From the NCBI GenBank assembly GCA_019058445.1, contig JAHPZA010000004.1, forward strand, positions 124,001 to 188,000: a stretch of 64,000 bases of DNA, in the 5' to 3' direction. Of the stretch, positions 1 to 8,143 are shown piece by piece. The notes under the pieces are model-generated. The model had not been told where the DNA came from, did no database searches, and saw only the letters and a program-made list of their open reading frames with translations. Source of the DNA: Promethearchaeota archaeon. Its GTDB lineage: Archaea; Asgardarchaeota; Lokiarchaeia; Sigyniarchaeales; SOKP01. The position numbers were made by a program, and so were the translations under genes. Numbering within the stretch: position 1 is the stretch's first letter; every line of letters starts with the position of its first letter.

Positions 1-806
1 TGAGTCATATCAAATGGTTTCAAGAAATACCCCTCTGCTCCCGTATTTTTCAGATTTTTTTTGACTTCTGATTCTGGAACAGCTGTGATATAATAAATCG
101 GGATGTTTTCGAATTTATTATCTGACTTTATTGATCTGCATATCTCGTAACCATCACTATCTGGTAAGAGAATATCTAATAAGATCAATTTGGGAGTGTT
201 TTTTTCAAGTAATTGAATTGCTTCATTTCCTAATCCAGTTGATCTAAAAGAATAACCTTTTTTCTTAAAATATTCTGAAATAAGATAAACAGTTGAATTG
301 TCATCATCGATTATTAAAATATCATATTTTGTTTTTTTCTCTTCCTGTTCATCTAAGATTTGAGTCAATAATTTTTCCATATTTATACTTTTGTCAAAAA
401 TTTCTTTTAATTTTAATAAGATATCCCAACTTAATTCATTTTTATATTCTTCTATTAAAATTTGTGAAAATCCTTTTATCGAACTCAATTCTTCTTTTAA
501 ACTATGGGATATTTCAGAGAAATCTTCTAATTTTTTAAATTTCATTTTTGAATTAGTATAGAATTCAACAGATTCTTTAATTAGTTTTGAAAGAGTGGAA
601 ATATCATTATCATCTGCAAATTTTTTCCATCTTTCTTTTTTCTCTTTAGAAACCAGAATATTTATCCGTTCCTTAGGATTTTTTCCCATTTGCCAATTTT
701 TAAATCCTTCTGTTATCTGGTTCCGCCATATTGCTTGTTTACCTGTTTCTTTTTCATATCTTTCCATTTCATTAGTTTTTTCAATTTCTTCTCCACTATC
801 TGCCAT
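1..806 (-). CDS. Response regulator with N-terminal DHp-like helix region (partial, 3' end off the left edge)
   Basis: The minus strand is open from an ATG at 806 to the window edge, about 268 codons with the C-terminus missing. The last ~110 residues are a REC domain: an acidic patch IIDDDN at about 165-170, the phosphoacceptor Asp in LLDILLPDSDGYE at about residue 211, and the conserved Lys in YFLKPF near the edge. Before it, residues ~95-120 contain SEISHSLKEELSSIKGFSQI, which resembles a HisKA H-box with a histidine at about 101, but no ATPase domain lies between it and REC. Residues 45-85 are charged and helical and could be a small DNA-binding segment. The role is two-component signalling; input and output are unknown. 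Confidence 0.8.
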   Translation of the reverse strand, partial: MADSGEEIEKTNEMERYEKETGKQAIWRNQITEGFKNWQMGKNPKERINILVSKEKKERWKKFADDNDISTLSKLIKESVEFYTNSKMKFKKLEDFSEISHSLKEELSSIKGFSQILIEEYKNELSWDILLKLKEIFDKSINMEKLLTQILDEQEEKKTKYDILIIDDDNSTVYLISEYFKKKGYSFRSTGLGNEAIQLLEKNTPKLILLDILLPDSDGYEICRSIKSDNKFENIPIYYITAVPESEVKKNLKNTGAEGYFLKPFDMT

Positions 807-993
807 TTTCCCGTTGTTGTTTGTATTATTGATTTAAATTATAAATATTATTAAAATAGAATTTATGTATAAATTTTCTTTTCTATATTAATTAATGTAT
901 AATTAGTATTTATATAATAATTAGTTATATTGGCTATAAAAGCTTTGAACCATAAAAAAAATGAAAATTGCTAAAATTTTCTCGAGTTAAAAA

Positions 994-1944
994 TTATATT
1001 GTTGGGGAAAAATTTAGAGCTTCTTCATATGAATTAGACCATTTCCAAAATTTTCCGCCTTTTTTATTATAATAGCACCCTAACCATTGATTAGTTAAAT
1101 CGGAATATATTATTTCAGATATCGCATTATTAAGTTCAAAATTATTGAGATTAGTCTTTAAGTCCAATTTATTGAATAACTTATAAAAAACAATAGTCAA
1201 TATTGAACAAATTCCCGCTGAAAATAGTACATCAGAGGCATAATGCTTTCCTATAACAACCCTCCCTATGGCAACGTATAAACCAAAACTTAGAACAGAA
1301 AATACAAGCATTATCTTGAATTTATTTGAAATTTTTTTATTGGTTATTAGTATTATTAGTGGTAAAAATGTAAAAGCACTAGCAGTGTGTCCACTTGGAA
1401 AACTATCATTTTCAGGATCAGGACCATTAATTATATACCATGCAGTAAATTCTGATTCTGAAGATAAATCATTATATCTTACTCTTCCCCATTCAATTTT
1501 CATTACGTCAACAATCACGTTTGTAAAGAAATACAATAGAATTATTGAAACAGCAATAGAGAGATAATTTCTCCAGTTTTTATTGTATGTTATAATGTAA
1601 AATGTTATTAAGAATAATATTATCATATATGGAACAACCAATCCATCTCCATTGTAAAGGATGTTTATGGATTCTAAGTAAACAACAGAATAAAGTATCA
1701 TAATAATACCGATCTTTCTCTGCATTTTAATATCATTAAAAAGACTTCCTACCAAAATCGTTATACTAACATATAAAAGCGAGTCATCAAGATGATTTCC
1801 ATAATTATTTCCGAAATCAAATATCTCTACGTTTTTATATATAGTAGCATGTTTGGATATTTCTAAATCATAAAATCCAAAAATAGTTGCTAAGAGAGCC
1901 CATGAAGCTATTAATCCAAAAAGAAGTTTATTTATATTCTTCAT
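994..1944 (-). CDS. PAP2-family membrane phosphatase
   Basis: This 316-residue membrane protein has the three PAP2 (lipid phosphatase/phosphotransferase) motifs in order: K149 to R156 (KIEWGRVR, with the usual Pro replaced by Tyr), PSGH at 183-186, and GRVVIGKHYASD with H234 and D238. About six hydrophobic helices carry the fold, and a soluble tail of ~60 residues follows the last helix. The family dephosphorylates phosphatidic acid or polyprenyl diphosphates at the membrane; the substrate here is unknown. A paralogue lies at 6014-6862. The start at 1944 is the only ATG before the first helix. Four TATACAT repeats lie just upstream. Confidence 0.85.
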   Translation of the reverse strand: MKNINKLLFGLIASWALLATIFGFYDLEISKHATIYKNVEIFDFGNNYGNHLDDSLLYVSITILVGSLFNDIKMQRKIGIIMILYSVVYLESINILYNGDGLVVPYMIILFLITFYIITYNKNWRNYLSIAVSIILLYFFTNVIVDVMKIEWGRVRYNDLSSESEFTAWYIINGPDPENDSFPSGHTASAFTFLPLIILITNKKISNKFKIMLVFSVLSFGLYVAIGRVVIGKHYASDVLFSAGICSILTIVFYKLFNKLDLKTNLNNFELNNAISEIIYSDLTNQWLGCYYNKKGGKFWKWSNSYEEALNFSPTI

Positions 1945-1967
1945 TTTTTTTCATCACTTTTATTTTT

Positions 1968-2068
1968 TATACATGATCAAGTAATTATTTTATAATCTAT
2001 ACATGCTTATTTTATTAAAGTATTATATCTTTATAAATCTATACATTTTACAAAAAGGATCTATACAT
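1968..2068. repeat. Four spaced TATACAT repeats upstream of the PAP2 gene
   Basis: TATACAT occurs at about 1968, 1998, 2040 and 2062. Three of the copies extend to ATCTATACAT (1995-2004, 2037-2046, 2059-2068). They sit 25-125 bases upstream of the minus-strand PAP2 start, where a promoter or operator would be expected. Chance recurrence in AT-rich DNA cannot be excluded. Confidence 0.35.
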
Positions 2069-2164
2069 TTATATAGAAATTAAATATAAGAATTAGATGA
2101 AAAAAATTTAAAAACTAAAAAAAGAAAGATAAATTGATTATTTTTTGATTATCCATTTAATTGT

Positions 2165-2281
2165 TTAGGGATCAGGATTACTAGTGGGACCTTCAACTTC
2201 ACTAATTGACCCATCATCGCAATAAACTTCGATTTCCCAGGATCCTTCGCTGTTTTTCACAATTATGTCATAATAAGCCAT
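2165..2281 (-). pseudogene. Short orphan C-terminal coding fragment
   Basis: A 38-codon reading frame (ATG at 2281, stop at 2165) gives an acidic peptide beginning MAYYDIIVKNSEGSWEIEVY. The frame stays open upstream for ~22 more lysine- and glutamate-rich codons before a stop, so it looks like the tail of a longer protein, possibly secreted or propeptide-like. Nineteen bases inside it (2240-2258) recur at 5438-5456. I do not recognise a family. The 220 bases between this and the PAP2 gene hold only the TATACAT repeats. Confidence 0.35.
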
Positions 2282-2369
2282 ATCGCTTCCTTCTTCAGTA
2301 TCAGCTTCTTTCTCAGGTTTTAAAATTTCTTTTTCCTTAAAGCGCTTTTATGGAGAAATATTATTGCTT

Positions 2370-2747
2370 TTATCTGTATTGCAGAGTTCTTCTTCGCGAA
2401 ACTATCGCTAACATTTTGCTGAAAATGGGCAGTATCGCACACGCCAACAGACCAATTAAGAGCACCTGAGTAAAATCCAGATAATTTAACTCCGTGCCCC
2501 CATCAACACTATGCTCGATCTCGGTATTTGCTCTCCCAAAATCCTCCATAAAATTGCGAACTAAAGTATTATGCACACAGTTAATCTGGACAATGGTATG
2601 GTTATTAAAGCTGCCAAAATTATAGGCTATATAGCTGTGATTAGAGGCACGCAAATAGATGGCATATTCATGCTCAGTCAGTAAATTGCTTGTAAGGTTA
2701 TTGTAATTGGAACAATTCAGATAGATACCTGAGCGCGGATCTGCGAC
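2370..2747 (-). pseudogene. 5'-truncated right-handed beta-helix (NosD-like) surface protein
   Basis: Read on the minus strand from about 2747, the frame encodes SGIYLNCSNYNNLTSNLL and then AIYLRASNHSYIAYNFGSFN. This is the 22-24 residue rung pattern of NosD/parallel beta-helix repeats, with asparagine ladders. A ~20-residue hydrophobic segment near the C-terminus (LLIGLLACAILPIF) ends in arginines, as in a membrane anchor. No start codon or signal peptide remains: a stop (2748-2750) lies directly upstream and a truncated TPR gene begins on the other strand. It is the 3' remnant of a larger cell-surface protein gene. The local base composition is richer in G+C than its surroundings. Confidence 0.55.
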
Positions 2748-2756
2748 CTATATTTA

Positions 2757-3842
2757 ATGAGAAATGAGTTTGATAACGCAGTTGGAGCTTGTAGCGAGGT
2801 ACTGCTTAACCATCCCAAGAGCAAAGTCATCTGGTATTTTCTTGGTTTGGCGTATCTCATGAAAAAAGAAAGGCGAAACAATCGAAAAACCTGGGCTAAG
2901 ATCAATCTTGATGTTCACTGGACCAGCTATTTGGATGAGAATCTTGGTATATGTAAATGTCAGCTGGCCGAAATATATGCTAATAGAAAGAAAGAATATC
3001 AAAAAGCCAAGGAAATTTGCAAGCAAGCACTTGAGATTGAACCCGACCGTGTGTGTGCTTGGCATATTCTTGGACATATATACTATGTAGAGAAAAAGTT
3101 TAATAAGGCCATTGAGGCTTTTATTAAGATATTAGAAATTGATCCTAAAAATCTAGATGAGTGGAATCCATACGCTTTGAATTATTTAGCACATATTTAC
3201 ATTGAAATTTGTGATTATGCTAAGGCAATAGATTCAGCTAGAACCGCTGTAAAGCTAGATTCAAATTTCAAAGTAGCATGGGGAAATTTAGCAGGGGCGT
3301 ATTTTAAACGAGGAGAGTATGACAAGGTAATAAATGTCTGCCATCGAGCATTGGAGATTGATGCGAGAAATGAATATGCGTGGAGCAATTTAGCTCGGGC
3401 ATATAATAAATTAGGAGATTATGATAATGCTATAGCAGCGTCTATGGAAGCGTTGAGTGTGAAGCTGGAAGATTCAAGACCACTTCATCATTTAGGTTAT
3501 GCATATTACAAAAAAGGAGATATCCCGAAAGCGCTCGAGTTGATGAAATGGTCCCTTGATTTAGAGCCCGAATATGAATTAGCCCATAAGCATCTTGAGC
3601 AAATCTTAAATGAAGTGGGAGAGGTCTCATTTGACGAAGTTCAAACGGACATTGTAAGGAGGATTTTGAGAGAGCGCGAAGAAAAACCGATTCGAGAGTC
3701 CGATGAGTATTATAATCTTGCAAAATTTTTTTATAGCGTGAGAAATTTTAAGAAAGCCCTTGAGGCATGCGAGATCTCCTTAAAGTTAAATCCTCTTAAT
3801 AAAAAAGCTTTAAAGTTCAAGAGCAAGGTTAGAGAGATGTGA
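2757..3842 (+). CDS. TPR-repeat protein, apparently 5'-truncated
   Basis: These 361 residues are almost entirely tetratricopeptide repeats, for example YQKAKEICKQALEIEPD, FNKAIEAFIKILEIDPK and YDNAIAASMEAL, so this is a protein-protein interaction scaffold. The ATG at 2757 falls inside the first repeat: the in-frame codons just upstream encode CDLYL, which would complete helix A, and run to a stop at 2730. The true N-terminus therefore seems to be lost at the same place where the beta-helix gene on the other strand is cut. It may be non-functional or use a shortened start. The partner is unknown. Confidence 0.7.
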   Translation: MRNEFDNAVGACSEVLLNHPKSKVIWYFLGLAYLMKKERRNNRKTWAKINLDVHWTSYLDENLGICKCQLAEIYANRKKEYQKAKEICKQALEIEPDRVCAWHILGHIYYVEKKFNKAIEAFIKILEIDPKNLDEWNPYALNYLAHIYIEICDYAKAIDSARTAVKLDSNFKVAWGNLAGAYFKRGEYDKVINVCHRALEIDARNEYAWSNLARAYNKLGDYDNAIAASMEALSVKLEDSRPLHHLGYAYYKKGDIPKALELMKWSLDLEPEYELAHKHLEQILNEVGEVSFDEVQTDIVRRILREREEKPIRESDEYYNLAKFFYSVRNFKKALEACEISLKLNPLNKKALKFKSKVREM

Positions 3843-3853
3843 GAAGGAATTTT

Positions 3854-5257
3854 TTAGTCAAGAAAATCTTTTAAAGAGGTTTGCCTTATTTGAGGTTTCT
3901 TCTCATTGCCCTTTTTTTTAATAAAATTGATTTTCGGGAATTTGAAATGAGAATAGATAAAATATGGTCGGTCATAAATGTGCAAGCCTTTCTTATCGGT
4001 AATTTTGTTGTAATCTAAGGAAATATTTTTAAGAAACGGAAGCTGTTCAATACCATTAATTTCAGTTATCTCGTTAGAACTAAGATCAACAGCTTCTATA
4101 TTGGTGAAATGAGACAATCCTTTAATCTCTTTAATTTTATTAAAACCAAGATTTAACTTCTTAAGATTCAAAAGATTTTCCAGTCCTTTAATCTCAGTAA
4201 TCTCATTAAACATAAGGTTTAATTCTTCTAAATTAACTAAGGAATCCAGCCCCTTAATTTCTGTAATTAACCCCTTATGTTCGTTTTCTCCAATAGGATT
4301 AAAATATAACACTTTGAGTTTGACAAGATTCTCAAGATCTTTGATTTCAGTAATGGGATTCCCGCCAAGATATAATTCCTCAAGATTTCGGAGGTTTTCA
4401 AGCCCTTTAATCTCAGTTATCTTGTTACATTCAAGGTTTAAAGTTTTTAGCTTTATCAAATCATCCAATCCTTTAATTTCTGTAATGTGAGTGAAGTTGA
4501 TTTGTAATTCCTCCAAATTAACCAATTTATCAAGCCCTTGTATTTCCGAAATGTCTGATATAGCCGAATCTTCAATTCTAAGTACTGTTAAACTTGTTAA
4601 TTCCCCTATTCCAGTGAATACTCCATCTCCTCCAATTTCCCGCATACTCAAAGCTTCTAAATTTTTAAAGGTGGTTAAATACGGCTGAATACGCTGAAAA
4701 TTTTCTATAAAAAGCACAGTAAATGCGATAGCGCTAACGTGCCCATTTTCTGTCGAATATTCGAAATCAATGCTCCCTTTTTCGTTCCCGTACTTACATA
4801 TACACTCAATTTTAAGTAATAATACTGCTTCTTCAGGATCTACTCCATATCTCCTCTCAAGTTCATTACTGAGCTGAGTTTTTAAATTTTCATGGTCTTG
4901 GTTGTTTGATGCTTCGAGCATACTTAGAATTGTATTTAGAATAAGTGCGGAATCTTCACGCTCTATTACCCATTTCAATGGTTTCACGTATCGATTTGGA
5001 AACCTGGAAATCAATACCTTGACTGCCGCATTTCTCACATGAGCGTTTGTATCAGAAATCATCAAGTTTTCTAGAAAGTCATACATACCACTCTCCCGAA
5101 GATCTAACTGGCTCAACATTTCGACGCTCCTAATTCTATTTACCTTGTTTGGATCGTGTTCTACAATCCATTTTAATGACTGGCATACCGAACTTTTGTC
5201 CATTGTACCGTTAGCTAATTGCCTCTGAATTTCTTCTTCGGTTAAGTTTAATTTCAC
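3854..5257 (-). CDS. HEAT-like plus leucine-rich-repeat protein
   Basis: A 467-residue protein. Roughly the first 150 residues are helical and HEAT-like (repeating pattern of NAAVKVLISRFPNRYVKPLKW type). Residues ~185-440 form about ten SDS22-type leucine-rich repeats with consensus ITEIKGLENLxNLEELxL. There is no signal peptide or membrane segment, so it should be cytosolic. Such proteins act as binding scaffolds; the partner is unknown. It converges with the TPR gene, with only 11 bases between their stops. The regular repeats suggest recent internal duplication. Confidence 0.85.
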   Translation of the reverse strand: MKLNLTEEEIQRQLANGTMDKSSVCQSLKWIVEHDPNKVNRIRSVEMLSQLDLRESGMYDFLENLMISDTNAHVRNAAVKVLISRFPNRYVKPLKWVIEREDSALILNTILSMLEASNNQDHENLKTQLSNELERRYGVDPEEAVLLLKIECICKYGNEKGSIDFEYSTENGHVSAIAFTVLFIENFQRIQPYLTTFKNLEALSMREIGGDGVFTGIGELTSLTVLRIEDSAISDISEIQGLDKLVNLEELQINFTHITEIKGLDDLIKLKTLNLECNKITEIKGLENLRNLEELYLGGNPITEIKDLENLVKLKVLYFNPIGENEHKGLITEIKGLDSLVNLEELNLMFNEITEIKGLENLLNLKKLNLGFNKIKEIKGLSHFTNIEAVDLSSNEITEINGIEQLPFLKNISLDYNKITDKKGLHIYDRPYFIYSHFKFPKINFIKKKGNEKKPQIRQTSLKDFLD

Positions 5258-5437
5258 ATAATATTAATAGAAATTTATCTATTTAAACTTTTATAAAATC
5301 AAATTGGCTAAAATTTCAGGCGTTCAAAGTTGATTTTAGCGAGATTATTTAACCTTTTTGACTCTCTCATGAAACCATTTAAAAACAAAATAAGTTTAGG
5401 TATTTTTTCAAAAAAAATTTTAATTTCTAAAAAAAAT

Positions 5438-5456
5438 GGATCCTTCGCTGTTTTTC
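5438..5456. repeat. 19-base sequence also present at 2240-2258
   Basis: ggatccttcgctgtttttc occurs here, in the 240-base gap upstream of the LRR gene, and exactly in the same orientation at 2240-2258. The flanks differ. It is too G+C-rich to be a likely chance match in this composition and may be a relic of the same lost gene. The rest of the 5258-5499 gap shows nothing else. Confidence 0.5.
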
Positions 5457-5499
5457 CAAAAAAAATATTTGCAAAATGGTTATACCCAATTCTATAAAA

Positions 5500-5961
5500 C
5501 TAGTAACCGGATTTCTTTCCCGTCATTTTTTCAAGCTCAACTCTAATGATCACAATTCTTTTTAGAGAATTATCAGTGTACTCATGTGGAACATCTGGAA
5601 AGTAATGTCCCATTATAATGTTTAATGCTTTGATTTTTTCTTCATAATCATCAATAATATATGCTTTTCCGTAGCCAATTACACTACAATACTTCATAGA
5701 AGTAGTACATGCTGATTTTCCTCGTAAAATTTCATGTTCAATATCCATTTCAAAACATACATTATTGTTTTTTTTGATTATTTCAATTTTATATCCCTCT
5801 GCGGCTGAATGAATATATAAGCAATTATCTTTATACCCGAAATTCACAGGAACGATGTAAGGCATATTATTATTGGATAAAGCAATTCTACATACTTGAG
5901 CTTCGTTTAATATCATTTCAATTTCTTTTTTATCTTTGATTTCTTTATCTTTTCTTCTCAT
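5500..5961 (-). CDS. Pyridoxamine 5'-phosphate oxidase-family flavoprotein (NimA-like)
   Basis: A 153-residue split-barrel protein. It opens with the helix of the family (KDKKEIEMILNEAQVCRIAL), followed by NNMPYIVPVNFGYKDNCLYI, SAAEGYKIEII and the SVIGYGKAYIIDD strand with a C-terminal IIRVELEKMTGKKS. This matches the NimA/PNPOx-like group that binds FMN or heme and reduces small molecules. I start at the ATG at 5961 rather than the TTG nine bases upstream. There is no operon partner; the next gene upstream is a PAP2 phosphatase after a 50-base gap. The physiological substrate is unknown. Confidence 0.8.
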   Translation of the reverse strand: MRRKDKEIKDKKEIEMILNEAQVCRIALSNNNMPYIVPVNFGYKDNCLYIHSAAEGYKIEIIKKNNNVCFEMDIEHEILRGKSACTTSMKYCSVIGYGKAYIIDDYEEKIKALNIIMGHYFPDVPHEYTDNSLKRIVIIRVELEKMTGKKSGY

Positions 5962-6013
5962 ATTTATCAAAGTTTAATTAAATCTATTTTAATTTAAAAA
6001 ATTCTTGAATATT

Positions 6014-6862
6014 TTAAATTTTATTTTGATTATGAAGATAAAACCATTTATAAAGCAATATTGTAATAACTGCAGCAGCCCCAGTTGAGAATAGCACATC
6101 AGAGGCATAATGAGCACCAATAATGACTCGAGAGATTGCTACAAACAAACCCCATCCTATAACAAGTGCCGTAGTAGTTATTCTTGTTGGATCTTTCCAT
6201 TCTTTATCTTTAACCAAAATTAATAAGGGTAAGAGCATCCATCCCCGTGCTGCATGTCCACTGGGAAAACTATGATTATTTAAATCAGGACCAGGAGGCA
6301 AATACCACGGAGTATAATTCGAGAAATTTGAATTTAAATCCCCGAATCTAACTCTCCCACATAAATATTTTGTAATATCAACAGAAAATATGAGAATTGT
6401 AGCTAATAGGAGAGTAACAATCGATATTATAGTATATTCTCTCCAATCTTTTTTACATGTAAGAATCGAAAATACCAGCAATCCTAAAATAATATAAAGA
6501 TTTAAAATAAGATATAGCTCTTCTCGATAAATATTTTTCTTTATCTCAGTGAACAATTCCATTATAAATAAGCTTATTGAAACACCAACGATTTTCTGAT
6601 ATTTCAATTCTTCAAAATATCCACCAATAAGTATGGCTAATGATATTGATATGAAAGTATATGCTGGTAAATATGCGTAATCTTTTCCTATTTTTCCCCA
6701 TATAGAGTTAGTATTTACAATCGCTTTGGAAATTTCTAAATCTGTAAACCCGAAAATAACTGATAAAATAATCCAAGGAATTATAACAAGGATTAATAAT
6801 TTAATTGTAATGGATTCTTTAATATTATCATATAAATTCATTTTTTTTTTGGTTTTTTTCAT
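6014..6862 (-). CDS. PAP2-family membrane phosphatase (second copy)
   Basis: A 282-residue paralogue of the product at 994-1944. Motifs are K165 to R172 (KYLCGRVR), PSGH at 200-203 and SRVIIGAHYASD. Around six membrane helices follow a lysine-rich N-terminus. It lacks the soluble tail of the first copy. Both copies share an N-terminal FGF-(T/Y)-DLEISK segment, so they are a lineage-specific pair probably acting on polyprenyl diphosphate or phosphatidate. The start is the upstream-most ATG, in a lysine-rich stretch; the Met at residue 8 is an alternative. Confidence 0.85.
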   Translation of the reverse strand: MKKTKKKMNLYDNIKESITIKLLILVIIPWIILSVIFGFTDLEISKAIVNTNSIWGKIGKDYAYLPAYTFISISLAILIGGYFEELKYQKIVGVSISLFIMELFTEIKKNIYREELYLILNLYIILGLLVFSILTCKKDWREYTIISIVTLLLATILIFSVDITKYLCGRVRFGDLNSNFSNYTPWYLPPGPDLNNHSFPSGHAARGWMLLPLLILVKDKEWKDPTRITTTALVIGWGLFVAISRVIIGAHYASDVLFSTGAAAVITILLYKWFYLHNQNKI

Positions 6863-6927
6863 TCGTTACTTAGCTCTTAAAATATGAAAGTAAAATTATT
6901 AACTTTTTCTAATACAAGTAAGATTTT

Positions 6928-7177
6928 TCATACTAATACCAAAGCTATTAATAAGGCACCTTGAATTTCAGTTAATTTACCTACTCTAGAAGTATCTATA
7001 AATTATTGATTGATATTCATAGAGATTACGCCATATGCATTGCCCCCACCCAAATGAACAAAAGTTCTGTGTATTAGATCTCCAGAAATTCAATCAGGAG
7101 CAATAATTAAATTCGATTTATTTTTAATAACTTTTTCTATAAGAATCTCATCATAGTTAATCTTTAAATTCAGATGT
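6928..7177 (-). pseudogene. Degenerate C-terminal copy of the adjacent MtxX-family gene
   Basis: The minus strand here translates to a close match of the last ~83 residues of the neighbouring intact gene (DEILIE, SNLIIAPD, HLGGG, AYG, IDTSRVG, GAL). It is broken by an in-frame TGA at 7094-7096 (where the intact copy has Gly) and an in-frame TAA at 7003-7005. The upstream two thirds of the gene is absent. It lies directly downstream of the intact copy in the same orientation, so it is the decayed remains of a tandem duplication. The rest of the 6863-7238 gap is empty. Confidence 0.85.
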
Positions 7178-7238
7178 CCTTATCTTTTCGCCTCATATTA
7201 TATCACAATTTATTAAAAGCAAATGAATATATTATAAT

Positions 7239-8102
7239 TTATGAGGATATTAAAGCAAGTGCTAATATTAAAGCACCATAAATTTCGCTTAAATTACCAA
7301 CTCGAGAAGTATCGATAATTACCTTCTGGAGATCCATATAAATTGCGCCATATGCTTTACCACCGCCTAAATGAACGAGAGTACGATAAATTAAGTTTCC
7401 CGAGATACCATCAGGTGCAATAATTAGATTCGATTGATTGGCAATTGCATTTTCTATTAAAATTTCATCATGCCTTATTCTCAAAGTTGGATGTTCTTTT
7501 TGAAGATAGTTAACTACTTCTTCTGCGATATTTATGGTTTTATCAACTATTGCATCTCTTCCAATATCTCCTAATCTGCCGCCGCTAAGAATACTAATTT
7601 GAGGTTCTATTTTCAACGATTTAATTTGTTTAATCGCTTTATTCACAAAATCAATTTTACTCTCGATATCTTTGCATTCGTCAATTCCAACGGGCCCATA
7701 GAAAAATTGGAATCCTTTATATGTTTCCAGTAAAGCTAATCGATTTATTTTAGAGATATTAAACAAATCTTTGATATTCTTTAAAAACTTACTTGAGCTA
7801 AAATTACCCCGCACAATAGCATGAATTATGCTATTTTTTAGAAAATTGAATATTTCTTTTTCTGGGGCATTAGATTTGACTAATTCTATTCTTTTTGAAT
7901 TATTATTATATTCTTTGTTATTTTCGATTGATTCTATTGCTTTTTCATTACCAAATAAAAAGACTGTTGAATTATATGATTTTATAAATTTAATTGAGGC
8001 CTGTAATAATTTAAAGTTATGTTCTTCTGATTCTGCTAACCCTATCCCAATATTTCCACTCTTTAATTGCGATTTTGATTCGAATAAGTTGAGTAAAGAC
8101 AT
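7239..8102 (-). CDS. MtxX-family (methanogenesis marker 4-like) phosphotransacylase-fold protein
   Basis: A 287-residue protein with the signature ISILSGGRLGDIGRDAIVD in the middle and NLIIAPDGISGNL, VHLGGGKAYG and IIDTSRVG towards the end. These are typical of the MtxX/TIGR03270 family, related to phosphate acetyl/butyryltransferases. The family was first noticed in methanogens and its activity is unproven; no methanogenesis gene is present here. I start at the ATG at 8102, two codons inside a TTG start. A decayed duplicate of its 3' part lies immediately downstream, and a CPBP protease gene lies 42 bases upstream in the same direction. Confidence 0.75.
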   Translation of the reverse strand: MSLLNLFESKSQLKSGNIGIGLAESEEHNFKLLQASIKFIKSYNSTVFLFGNEKAIESIENNKEYNNNSKRIELVKSNAPEKEIFNFLKNSIIHAIVRGNFSSSKFLKNIKDLFNISKINRLALLETYKGFQFFYGPVGIDECKDIESKIDFVNKAIKQIKSLKIEPQISILSGGRLGDIGRDAIVDKTINIAEEVVNYLQKEHPTLRIRHDEILIENAIANQSNLIIAPDGISGNLIYRTLVHLGGGKAYGAIYMDLQKVIIDTSRVGNLSEIYGALILALALISS

Positions 8103-8143
8103 ACGCAAACCATGTATTTATCAAAAGTGTTTTTTATAAAAAA

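Noticed and set aside
1268..1567. A plus-strand ORF of 99 codons
   Set aside because: It lies antisense within the PAP2 gene, whose motifs are clear on the other strand. The same applies to most other overlapping frames in the window.
3854..5257. Repeat array in the LRR gene as a CRISPR-like array
   Set aside because: The ~66-base periodicity is coding (22-residue leucine-rich repeats) with variable bases at third positions. No CRISPR array or cas gene was seen in the window.
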